Positions 55,332 to 64,000 of a stretch of 64,000 bases of DNA are shown here, piece by piece. A program made the translations under genes and the position numbers. The DNA comes from VAZQ01 sp963739385 (GTDB lineage: Bacteria; Pseudomonadota; Alphaproteobacteria; Rhizobiales; Xanthobacteraceae), in NCBI GenBank assembly GCA_963739385.1, contig CAVUAI010000059.1, forward strand, positions 1-64,000. The letters run 5' to 3'. Within the stretch, counting starts at the first letter, position 1. Every line of letters begins with the position of its first letter. The notes beneath the pieces were generated by a model. That model had not been told where the DNA came from. It searched no databases and saw nothing but the letters and a program-made list of their open reading frames with translations.

Positions 55332-56338
55332 TGTCGCACCCGGCGACCGGTGGCCGAGCCACGCCGAGATCGATCCTGCTCGGCATCGCCCTCGTGATCG
55401 CGATATCCGCGGTTCAAGGCCATGCCCAGACCGCGAAGTACCCGGACAGGCCTGTCAAGATGCTCGTCGGTTTTGCGGCAGGCGGCGGCACGGACGTGGC
55501 GGCCCGGGTTCTCGCGCAGAAGCTGACGGAATCGCTGGGTCAGTCGGTCGTGGTGGAGAATCGCCCCGGTGCGAGCGGAATGATCGCCGCCGAAGCGACG
55601 GCGAAAGCGGCGGCCGATGGATACACGCTGATGATGGGCAGCCAAACCACGCTGGCGGTCGCGCCAGCGCTCTATCGCAAGTTCGCGATCGATGCCGGCC
55701 GGGACTTCGCAGGCGTGGCGATGGCCGGAATCTCTCCGCTCGTCCTCGTCGTCCATCCCTCGGTGCCGGCGCAATCGGTTGCGGATCTGATCGCACTTGC
55801 CAAGGCGAGGCCGGGCACCATCAATTTCGGGTCGGGGGGGCTCGGAACCACCCCGCACATGGCCGGAGAGCTGTTTGCGATTCAGGCCGGCATCAAGATG
55901 GTGCACGTCGCCTACCGCGGCGAGGCGCCGGCAATCAACGACCTGCTCGGGGGCCAGTTGCATCTGATCTTTGCCAATCTCTCCGCGGTCATCGGTAACG
56001 TGAAGGCCGGGTCGCTGCGTGCCTTGGCAGTGACCAGTGCCGAGCGCGCGGCTGCCTCTCCCGACACGCCAACCATCGCCGAGACTGCGCTCCCGGGTTT
56101 CGATGCGGCGACCTGGTTCGCGCTGGTTGCGCCGACCGGAACGCCGCGCGACGTCGTGGCGCGATTGAACGCGGAGGTGACGCGCCTCGTCGACCAGCCC
56201 GACACCAAGCAACGCTTTGCCGATCTCGGGATGAGCATCGGCGCCGGTACGCCCGACGCACTCGACGCCTATATCAGGTCAGAGATCAGCAAGTGGTCGA
56301 AGGTCATCAAGGACGCCGACATCCGGGCTCCGGAATAG
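55328..56338 (+). CDS. TctC/Bug-family tripartite tricarboxylate receptor
   Basis: 336 residues. Signal peptide ILLGIALVIAISAVQGHAQT with cleavage at GHA-Q, then YPDRPVKMLVGFAAGGGTDV, AARVLAQKLTESLGQSVVVE, NRPGASGMIAAEATAKAAAD, YRGEAPAINDLLGGQLHLIF and a C-terminus IRSEISKWSKVIKDADI. This is a periplasmic solute-binding protein of the TctC type. No tctA or tctB membrane gene is nearby, which is common for these orphan receptors. It overlaps the fur stop. Ligand unknown. Confidence 0.9.
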   Translation: MMSHPATGGRATPRSILLGIALVIAISAVQGHAQTAKYPDRPVKMLVGFAAGGGTDVAARVLAQKLTESLGQSVVVENRPGASGMIAAEATAKAAADGYTLMMGSQTTLAVAPALYRKFAIDAGRDFAGVAMAGISPLVLVVHPSVPAQSVADLIALAKARPGTINFGSGGLGTTPHMAGELFAIQAGIKMVHVAYRGEAPAINDLLGGQLHLIFANLSAVIGNVKAGSLRALAVTSAERAAASPDTPTIAETALPGFDAATWFALVAPTGTPRDVVARLNAEVTRLVDQPDTKQRFADLGMSIGAGTPDALDAYIRSEISKWSKVIKDADIRAPE

Positions 56339-56488
56339 GCCCATTTCCTTTTGGCTCCGAACCCGGTAAGACCTTGGCCTCGGCCGGCTCCGACGCGAAA
56401 TTCATGTGTGAAATCAGCAACTTGATATCGACTCGGCGGCCGCCTGATCGGGCACCGGCCGCGCCGTGCAGATACTGACGCAACCGGC

Positions 56489-57874
56489 ATGAGCAGACCG
56501 CGCAAGCTCTACGTCAAATCCTTTGGCTGCCAGATGAACGTCTACGACTCCCATCGTATGGCGGACACGCTCGCGGCGGAGGGGTTCATCGAAACGGCGG
56601 CGGCCGACGACGCCGATCTCGTCATTCTCAACACCTGTCATATCCGCGAGAAGGCGGCCGACAAGGTCTATTCCGAACTCGGCCGCCTGCGCGTGCTCAA
56701 ACAGGCGGCGACAAGGCAAGGACGCAGCTTCACCGTCGCGGTCGCAGGCTGCGTTGCCCAGGCCGAGGGAGAGGAGATCATCCGGCGCGCGCCGACAGTC
56801 GATCTCGTGGTCGGGCCGCAGAACTACCACCGCCTCCCCGCCCTTCTGGCTCGAGTAGAACGCGACGGACCCGTGGTCGATACGGAATTTCCGGTCGAGG
56901 ACAAGTTCGACATTCTGGCGGCGCCGAGCCGGCAGGCCATCCGCGCCCGCGGCGTATCCGCCTTCGTCACCGTGCAGGAAGGTTGCGACAAGTTCTGCAC
57001 GTTTTGCGTCGTGCCCTATACCCGTGGCGCGGAAGTGTCGCGACCAGTCGAGAAAATCCTTGCCGAGGTCGAGCGACTGGCCGCCGGCGGCGTGCGCGAG
57101 GTCACGCTGATCGGCCAGAACGTCAACGCCTATCATGGTGAGGGCCCCGACGGCCGGCCCGCGACGCTCGGACAGCTGCTGGAACGCGTTGCCAGGCTGC
57201 CCGGGATCGCGCGCCTGCGTTACACCACAAGCCATCCCCGCGACATGGAGCCTAGTCTGATCGCCGCCCATCACGATCTGCCGAAGCTGATGCCTTACCT
57301 GCATCTTCCGGTGCAATCGGGTTCGGACCGCATCCTTGCGGCCATGAACCGTCGCCACACACGCGCGGATTATCTCGCCACCATCGCCCGTATGCGCGCC
57401 GCGCAGCCGGATATGGCGTTTTCGTCCGATTTCATCGTCGGCTTTCCCGGCGAGAGCGAGGACGATTTTCTTGCGACGCTCGAATTGGTGGACGAGGTGG
57501 CTTATGCCGGCGCCTTCTCCTTCAAATATTCGCCGCGGCCGGGCACTCCGGCTGCAGACATGCCTAATCAGGTGCCGGAGAGCGTGAAATCCGAGCGGCT
57601 CCATCGCCTGCAGGCGGCAATCGACCGCCACCAGGCCGCGTTCAATGCGCAATGCGTCGGCCGCACCTTCGACATCCTGTTCGAAAGGCCGGGACGTTAT
57701 CCTGGCCAGATCGTGGGTCGCTCCCCATATCTTCAGCCGGTCCAGGTCAAGGCGCCAGCCACAATGATAGGCGATATCGCAGCGGTGACGATCACCGAGG
57801 TCAGCGCCAACAGTTTGTTCGGAGCGCTGACCGAGACGTGCAGCGACACTGAACCGGTGCTGGCGGAGGGCTGA
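56489..57874 (+). CDS. miaB: tRNA-2-methylthio-N6-dimethylallyladenosine synthase MiaB
   Basis: Radical-SAM enzyme that converts i6A37 to ms2i6A37. 461 residues. UPF0004 Cys14 (VKSFGCQMNVYDS), Cys50 (NTCHIREKAADKV) and Cys88 (VAGCVAQAEGEEI); radical-SAM GCDKFCTFCVVPYTRGAEVS with Cys166, Cys170 and Cys173; HYSPRPGT-like FSFKYSPRPGTPAADMPNQV; and a C-terminal TRAM domain. It heads the miaB-phoH-ybeY-corC-lnt run. Confidence 0.96.
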   Translation: MSRPRKLYVKSFGCQMNVYDSHRMADTLAAEGFIETAAADDADLVILNTCHIREKAADKVYSELGRLRVLKQAATRQGRSFTVAVAGCVAQAEGEEIIRRAPTVDLVVGPQNYHRLPALLARVERDGPVVDTEFPVEDKFDILAAPSRQAIRARGVSAFVTVQEGCDKFCTFCVVPYTRGAEVSRPVEKILAEVERLAAGGVREVTLIGQNVNAYHGEGPDGRPATLGQLLERVARLPGIARLRYTTSHPRDMEPSLIAAHHDLPKLMPYLHLPVQSGSDRILAAMNRRHTRADYLATIARMRAAQPDMAFSSDFIVGFPGESEDDFLATLELVDEVAYAGAFSFKYSPRPGTPAADMPNQVPESVKSERLHRLQAAIDRHQAAFNAQCVGRTFDILFERPGRYPGQIVGRSPYLQPVQVKAPATMIGDIAAVTITEVSANSLFGALTETCSDTEPVLAEG

Positions 57875-57877
57875 AGG

Positions 57878-58932
<1,055 letters not shown>

Positions 58933-58936
<4 letters not shown>

Positions 58937-59523
58937 CAACGCCGGCCCGTTTCAACGCTCCGGCCGGCGGAGGGGACGAGATGAAGTTCGGGACGCGCAA
59001 GCCGCGCAGCCGCCCGCCCGCCCGCATGCGGCGGTCGCCGCCGGCGATCGAGATCATCGTCGAGTTGCCGCTGTGGAATGCGCAGCGCGGCGTCAAGGGA
59101 GTGCTGCGTCGAGCAATCCTCGAAGCAGCGTCCATGGTTCCCGCTCGCGGTGGCGAGCTCGCCGTCGTGCTGACTGACGACCGCACGATCCGAACCCTCA
59201 ACCGCGATTGGCGTGCGAAGGATGCAGCCACCAACGTGCTCTCGTTTCCGGCCGGGGAACCTCCCGCCGCCGGCGGATCGCCCTGCCTGCTGGGTGATAT
59301 CGTGATTGCCTACGAGACCACGGAACGCGAAGCGCGCGCCGAGCATAAGCCCTTTGTTCACCATCTGGCGCATCTTGCGGTGCATGGATTTCTTCATCTC
59401 GCCGGCCACGATCACGAGTTGGACGATGAGGCGGATGCAATGGAACAGCTCGAGATCGCGATCCTCGCCCGGCTCGACGTACCCGATCCTTACGTGCGGC
59501 AGCAGCTGACCTCGAATGCCTGA
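58933..59523 (+). CDS. ybeY: Endoribonuclease YbeY
   Basis: Zn-dependent RNase for 16S rRNA 3' maturation and quality control. 196 residues, ATG overlapping the ybeZ stop. The zinc motif HGFLHLAGHDHE (His151, His155, His161) follows VHHLAHLAV, and RDWRAKDAATNVLSFPAG and LLGDIVIAYETTEREA are typical. The first ~30 residues are basic and variable. Complete. Overlaps corC. Confidence 0.94.
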
Positions 59524-60655
59524 GTCCGATTCTTCCAGCCCCAGCGAGCCGAGCACCACGCGCAACCTGCCGGTGCTGGTTCCACGGCCGAACCAAGTCG
59601 CACGCGATAACGCCGACAGCTGGTTCACGCGTGCACTGCGGACGATGTTCGGCTGGAAACCGAGCACCATCCGCGCCGATCTCAAGGACGTACTCGAAGA
59701 CGGCGCGGGTGAGACGGGCTTCTCGCCGGCCGAGCGCACGATGCTTAGCAACATCCTTGCATTGCGCGAGCGGCGCATCGTCGATGTCATGGTGCCACGT
59801 GCCGACATCATTGCCGTGCAGCGTGATATCGCGCTCGGCGAACTCATGAAGGTGTTCGAGAGCGCCGGCCATTCGCGCCTCGTCGTCTATGAGGACACCC
59901 TCGACGACGCCATCGGGATGGTCCATATCCGCGACCTTGTCGCCTTCATGACGGTGCGGGCAGCCACGAGCGCCAAGGCCAATACGCGGCGCAAGAAGCC
60001 GTTTCCCGCCGGGCTTGACCTCAAGGCCATCGATCTGTCGATGCCGCTGGCGACGACCAAGATCATTCGCCAGATTCTCTACGCGCCGCCGTCCATGCCG
60101 GTGCTCGACTTGCTCGCCAAGATGCAGACCACCCGCATCCACCTCGCGCTCGTCGTCGACGAATACGGCGGCGCCGACGGCGTCGTGTCGATCGAGGACA
60201 TCGTCGAACAGATCGTAGGCGAGATCGCGGACGAACATGACGAAGACATGCCGCCCGGCGTGGTGCGGCAGCCCGACGGCTCGTTCCTGGCCGACGCCCG
60301 CGCCGGCCTCGATGACGTCACTTCGATCGTCGGCGCCGAATTCGATGTCGGCGAGATCGCCCAGGAGGTGGATACGCTTGCCGGCTATGTCGCGACCCGG
60401 ATCGGCCGCGTCCCCGTGCGCGGCGAGCTCGTGCCTGGCCCGGGTCCGTTCGAGCTCGAGATCCTCGACGCCGACCCGCGGCGCGTGAAGAAGCTGAAGA
60501 TCTACCGGGGTCTCGACCGCCAGAACGGCAAGCCGCGCGAGACGCGGCGGGGAGCCGCGGGGGTGGCGTCCACGGCCCCAAGCACCCCAACGGTCGACGA
60601 ACCGGTCAAGCCTTCCTCGCGGACCGTGCCACCGAAGTCCGACCCGCAGCCGTGA
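59516..60655 (+). CDS. corC: HlyC/CorC-family transporter-associated protein
   Basis: 379 residues without membrane helices, the soluble CorC type: two CBS domains (ERRIVDVMVPRADIIAVQRD, VFESAGHSRLVVYEDTLDDA, MVHIRDLVAFMTV, then VLDLLAKMQTTRIHLALVVD, EYGGADGVVSIEDIVEQIVG, EIADEHDED) and a C-terminal CorC_HlyC domain (LADARAGLDDVTSIVGAEFD, TLAGYVATRIGRVPVRGELV). In related genomes it affects Mg/Co efflux. The YbeY-CorC-Lnt run is conserved. Overlaps lnt. Confidence 0.92.
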   Translation: MPESDSSSPSEPSTTRNLPVLVPRPNQVARDNADSWFTRALRTMFGWKPSTIRADLKDVLEDGAGETGFSPAERTMLSNILALRERRIVDVMVPRADIIAVQRDIALGELMKVFESAGHSRLVVYEDTLDDAIGMVHIRDLVAFMTVRAATSAKANTRRKKPFPAGLDLKAIDLSMPLATTKIIRQILYAPPSMPVLDLLAKMQTTRIHLALVVDEYGGADGVVSIEDIVEQIVGEIADEHDEDMPPGVVRQPDGSFLADARAGLDDVTSIVGAEFDVGEIAQEVDTLAGYVATRIGRVPVRGELVPGPGPFELEILDADPRRVKKLKIYRGLDRQNGKPRETRRGAAGVASTAPSTPTVDEPVKPSSRTVPPKSDPQP

Positions 60656-62313
60656 CCCGCCGCCTCGTCCAGACGATCGTGCTGGCGCGGGGTTGGCGGC
60701 GCGTTCTCATCGCGTTTCTCGCCGGCGCGGCGACGGCACTGGCGCTGCCGCCGATGAATATCTGGCCGCTGCCTTTTGTTACCTTTCCGGTGCTGATCTG
60801 GCTGGTCGACGGCGCCACCGGCCGCCTCGGCGGCGTGCTCGCGGCCGCCGGGACAGGATGGTGGTTCGGTTTCGGGTATCTGCTCACCGGCCTGTATTGG
60901 ATCGGCAACGCCTTTCTGGTCGATGCCAAAACCTTCGGCTGGCTGCTGCCCTTTGCGGTCATCGCGCTACCGGCTGCGATGGCGGTTTACGCCGCGTTCG
61001 GCCTCGCCCTCGCGCGACTGATCTGGACCCGCGGCGCAACGCGCGTGCTGGCGCTGGCGGTCGCGCTGACGCTGGCGGAATGGCTGCGGGGTCACCTCTT
61101 CAGCGGCTTTCCCTGGAACGCGTATGGCTATGCGCTGATCTCGCCGCTGTGGCTGGCGCAGGGCGCAGCGCTCGTCGGGCTGTGGGGCATGACCTTCATC
61201 GCGGTCGCAGTCTATGCGTCGCCGGCCGTGCTCGCCGATAAGCGCGCCGACACGGCTCGGCCCTGGCTGCCTCTTGCTGCGAGCGCGGTCCTGCTCCTGG
61301 CCCTCGCGGCCTACGGCGCGGTGCGGCTCCAGCGCGCGCCCACGAGCTACGTCGAGGGCGTGCGCCTGCGCATCATGCAACCCAATCTGCAGCAGGACGA
61401 CAAGTTCAACTATTCGCGCAAGCAGCAGGTCATGAGCCGCTATCTTGCACTGTCGGATCCTGGAGGCGGGCAAACGAGCAGTCTGCGCGGCATCACATAC
61501 TTGATCTGGCCCGAATCCGCTTTCCCGTTCTTCCTCGTGCGTGAAGCGGATGCGCTGGCGCAAATCGCGGCGCTTCTCCCGGAAGGGACGGTGTTGATCA
61601 CCGGCGCCATCCGTCCACCCGAAACGACGCCGGGTGTGCCCGTCACCCGCGCCTACAATTCGGTTTACGTGATCGGTCACGACGGCGCGATTCTGTCGGT
61701 CTACGACAAGGTCCACCTCGTCCCGTTCGGGGAATATCTGCCGTTGCAGACCATGCTTGAGCGGCTCGGCTTGGTGCAACTCACCAAAGTGCGGGGCGGC
61801 TTCATTTCCGGCGACAACCGCAACAGTCAGCGCGCGCCGGGCGGACCGGATTTTCTCCCCCTGGTCTGCTACGAGATCATCTTTCCGGACGATGCGGTGC
61901 CGCGCGGCGGCGAGCCGGGCTGGCTTTACGACCATGTCGGTCGCTATCTCGGCTGGCCGTTCGTTGCCGGCGGCGGAGAACGGCCGGGGTGGCTTCTCAA
62001 TCTCACGAATGACGGCTGGTTCGGGGACAGCGCCGGTCCCTATCAGCACTTCCAACAGGCGCGCGTGCGCGCAATCGAGGAGGGGCTGCCGCTGGTGCGG
62101 GCGGCGAATACGGGAATTTCGGCGGTGGTCGACCCGCTCGGACGCCTCGTCGCATTCCTGCCCCTGGGAACCGAAGGCGCGTTCGATTCACTGCTCCCGA
62201 AGCCTGCCGAGCGCACGCCCTATGCCCGGATGGGCGATGCCCCCGTGGGGATCGCATTCGCGTTCGCGTTGGCAGTGGTGCTGCGCTCGCGGCCCCGCGC
62301 CAAATCGAATTAA
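60652..62313 (+). CDS. lnt: Apolipoprotein N-acyltransferase
   Basis: Adds the third acyl chain to lipoproteins such as the collagen-like one above. 553 residues from GTG 60652, overlapping corC. Six or more N-terminal helices (VLIAFLAGAATALALPPMNI, FPVLIWLVDGATGRLGGVLA), then a nitrilase-type periplasmic domain with catalytic Glu in LIWPESAFPFFL, Lys in YDKVHLVPFGEYLPL and Cys in PLVCYEIIFPDDAV. NLTNDGWFGDSAGPYQHFQQ and RAIEEGLPLVRAANTGISAV are the other signatures. Complete. Confidence 0.96.
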   Translation: MTRRLVQTIVLARGWRRVLIAFLAGAATALALPPMNIWPLPFVTFPVLIWLVDGATGRLGGVLAAAGTGWWFGFGYLLTGLYWIGNAFLVDAKTFGWLLPFAVIALPAAMAVYAAFGLALARLIWTRGATRVLALAVALTLAEWLRGHLFSGFPWNAYGYALISPLWLAQGAALVGLWGMTFIAVAVYASPAVLADKRADTARPWLPLAASAVLLLALAAYGAVRLQRAPTSYVEGVRLRIMQPNLQQDDKFNYSRKQQVMSRYLALSDPGGGQTSSLRGITYLIWPESAFPFFLVREADALAQIAALLPEGTVLITGAIRPPETTPGVPVTRAYNSVYVIGHDGAILSVYDKVHLVPFGEYLPLQTMLERLGLVQLTKVRGGFISGDNRNSQRAPGGPDFLPLVCYEIIFPDDAVPRGGEPGWLYDHVGRYLGWPFVAGGGERPGWLLNLTNDGWFGDSAGPYQHFQQARVRAIEEGLPLVRAANTGISAVVDPLGRLVAFLPLGTEGAFDSLLPKPAERTPYARMGDAPVGIAFAFALAVVLRSRPRAKSN

Positions 62314-62589
62314 TTCCAAATTTATGCAGAACAGCTCAGCGGTCCACGCATGCCGACTGTTTCAATCAAAAGCTGTATTGTCGCATCCCGAATACAACTT
62401 TTTGGCCACACGTTACAATTGAAACTATCGATGAATTGCCTTTTCCAATCAGGAGGCTGATGTAGACTGGTGGTTGCAATAGGATTTCAACATTTTTTCG
62501 TCGTGCTTCCGGTATTGCTCGGAATACGATTGCCTTCTGGGCGCGCAGCAGGGACATTACCAATTACCATAGCCGCATAGGAGATCGTT

Positions 62590-63003
62590 ATGGCTGCCGC
62601 GAAGAAAGCCCCGAACCCGATCGATAAACACGTCGGCAGCCGAGTCCGGATGCGTCGCATGATGTTGGCGATGAGCCAGGAGAAGCTGGGCGACGCGCTC
62701 GGCCTTACCTTCCAGCAGGTGCAGAAGTACGAGAAGGGTACCAATCGGATAGGCGCGAGCCGGTTGCAGCAAATCTCCCACATTCTGCAGGTGCCGGTAG
62801 CGTTTTTCTTTGAAGGCGCGCCGAACTTGCATGGTACGCCTGACGGAACGAAAGAAGCGCCGTCACCCGCCTATGTCTCGGATTTCCTTGCCACCTCCGA
62901 AGGACTCTCGTTGACCAAGGCCTTCATGCGAATCAAGGAGCCCAAACTCAGACGCCGGATCGTTGATCTCGTCGAAGAGATCGCCGGCGAGGACGACGAG
63001 TGA
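62590..63003 (+). CDS. praR: PraR-type XRE-family transcriptional regulator
   Basis: 137 residues. KKAPNPIDKHVGSRVRMRRM, MLAMSQEKLGDALGLTFQQV, QKYEKGTNRIGASRLQQISH and ILQVPVAFFFEGAP form the XRE helix-turn-helix. The C-terminus (YVSDFLATSEGLSLTKAFMR, IKEPKLRRRIVDLVEEIAGE) matches PraR of Rhizobium and Azorhizobium, a regulator of quorum sensing and attachment. Position just upstream of metK is conserved. The preceding 276 bases (62314-62589) are AT-rich with no gene and probably hold its promoter. Symbol assigned by resemblance. Confidence 0.85.
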   Translation: MAAAKKAPNPIDKHVGSRVRMRRMMLAMSQEKLGDALGLTFQQVQKYEKGTNRIGASRLQQISHILQVPVAFFFEGAPNLHGTPDGTKEAPSPAYVSDFLATSEGLSLTKAFMRIKEPKLRRRIVDLVEEIAGEDDE

Positions 63004-63180
63004 GCCTGGCCGCGCCGGCAGGCATTACGCCGTCGGCGTCGTTTTCCTCCTTCCCGTGACTCGGCTCTTGCCGTCCCATCGTCAGCCCACATCTTGACCC
63101 CATCCGGGGACGCTGCAAGAAACACTCCACCTTAGATAGCCGCGACCGGTTGCAACCGATCTTGCGAGGGGGAGTCTTCA

Positions 63181-64000
63181 GTGCCGCACATAAACTATCT
63201 TTTCACCAGCGAGTCCGTCTCTGAAGGTCACCCCGACAAGGTGTGCGACCAGATTTCGGATGCCATCCTGGATGCCTTCATCGAGAACGACGTCAAGCTC
63301 GGCATCGCTGACGACAGCCTGGTGAATACGCGACTTGGCTGCGAGACGCTGTGCACGACCAATAAGATCGTGATTGCCGGCGAAGGTCGCGGCCAGGCGC
63401 CGCTCTTCACCAAGTATGGCGGCCACGCCGTGGTCAATCGCGAGATGATCTCGCAGATCGCCCGCAACGTCGTGCGTGACATTGGCTACGACCAGGACGG
63501 CTTCTCCTATCACGGCGCCGACATCGAGGTGCTGCTGCATGGCCAGTCGCCCGACATCGCCATGGGTGTCGATGCCAAGAAAAAGAAGGGCGAAGAGCAG
63601 GAGGGTGCGGGCGATCAGGGAATGATGTTCGGCTTCGCCTGTACCGAGAGCGAGGTCTATGAAAAGGGCTCGTTCATGCCGGCCCCGATCTACTTTGCCC
63701 ACAAGATCCTCAAGGTGCTGGCGGACAAGCGGCGTTCGAAGCAATTGTTCGATCTGCAGCCCGATGCCAAGAGTCAGGTCACGGTGCAATATCTCGACGG
63801 CAAGCCGATCGGCTGCACCAAGGTCGTGGTGTCGACGCAGCACAATGCCGAGACGCGCAACAGCAAGAAGTACTCTCCCGCCATGGTGAAGGACTTGATC
63901 GGCGACGCCGTGGCGTCCGCGCTGCCGGACGGCTGGATGCCGAAGCGCCCGTCGGACTTCCTGGTCAATCCGACCGGCAATTTCGTCGTCGGCGGACCTG
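63181..64000 (+). CDS. metK: S-adenosylmethionine synthetase (partial, runs off the edge)
   Basis: Makes S-adenosylmethionine from methionine and ATP. GTG 63181 (GGGGAG upstream) begins MPHINYLFTSESVSEGHPDK, then VCDQISDAILDAFIENDVKL, TLCTTNKIVIAGEGRGQAPL, GADIEVLLHGQSPDIAMGVD and GAGDQGMMFGFACTESEVYE (ATP-binding GAGDQG-type loop). KKKKGEEQEG is a lysine-rich loop typical of alphaproteobacteria. 273 codons are present, about two thirds of the usual length; the rest lies beyond the window. SAM feeds the MtaB and MiaB reactions encoded nearby. Confidence 0.96.
   Translation, partial: MPHINYLFTSESVSEGHPDKVCDQISDAILDAFIENDVKLGIADDSLVNTRLGCETLCTTNKIVIAGEGRGQAPLFTKYGGHAVVNREMISQIARNVVRDIGYDQDGFSYHGADIEVLLHGQSPDIAMGVDAKKKKGEEQEGAGDQGMMFGFACTESEVYEKGSFMPAPIYFAHKILKVLADKRRSKQLFDLQPDAKSQVTVQYLDGKPIGCTKVVVSTQHNAETRNSKKYSPAMVKDLIGDAVASALPDGWMPKRPSDFLVNPTGNFVVGGP

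Noticed and set aside
63004..63180. SAM riboswitch before metK
   Set aside because: The 177-base spacer shows no recognisable SAM-binding core; the gap is just a short promoter region.

Overview
The window is high-GC alphaproteobacterial DNA, most likely Hyphomicrobiales of the Bradyrhizobium / Xanthobacteraceae type. This rests on gene-order blocks familiar from that group (zapE-mdh-sucC-sucD; acnA / ccmABCDG / yciB / ftsY / mtaB-dapF; rplU-rpmA...obgE-proB; tsaB-rimI-fur...miaB-phoH-ybeY-corC-lnt-praR-metK) and on several small orphan proteins of a kind I associate with Bradyrhizobium-like genomes. These are recognitions from sequence; no database search was run.

Positions 1 to about 5,000 hold sparse accessory DNA: small hypotheticals, a Nudix hydrolase, a collagen-like lipoprotein, and several broken genes (a ClpP-like remnant, a frameshifted conserved protein, a DUF4399 protein). 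From about 5,080 to 12,800 lies a decayed integrative element. Read leftward it has a P4-type tyrosine integrase (at least five frameshifts), an intact 233-aa unknown protein, an intact AlpA-type excisionase, a frameshifted unknown protein overlapping (TAATG) a family-A DNA polymerase with two frameshifts, a small winged-helix protein, tandem palindromes, a remnant of a larger wHTH-ended protein, a 21-bp inverted-repeat pair, a fragment resembling the 3' end of tRNA-Gln, and a truncated phage Gp37/Gp68 (DUF5131) gene. The element sits directly downstream of sucD, where sucA normally follows in this group.

From 13,151 to the right edge the DNA is mostly intact core genome: TCA-cycle genes (mdh, sucCD, acnA), cell-envelope and division-linked genes (zapE, yciB, murJ, lnt, ftsY), the cytochrome c maturation cluster ccmABCDG, tRNA and rRNA modification or ribosome genes (mtaB, miaB, tsaB, rimI, an RluA-type synthase, ybeY, obgE, rplU, rpmA, trpS), amino-acid synthesis (dapF, proB), a tesA/ybbA/ybbP divergent unit, a ybhL-type Bax-inhibitor gene with a structured leader, a Fur-family regulator, a PraR-type regulator and metK, which runs off the right edge.

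Oddities in the core: ccmA carries an apparent one-base insertion; a tripartite-tricarboxylate receptor (TctC/Bug) gene remnant with its middle deleted lies between dapF and rplU, while an intact TctC gene sits inside the fur-miaB block; proA is not next to proB; and a membrane-anchored C13 (legumain-like) peptidase lies beside an N-acyl-D-amino-acid deacylase. The best candidate for something undescribed is the element's replication module: a family-A polymerase with His-Asp-Ala in motif C, translationally coupled to a protein family I cannot name.
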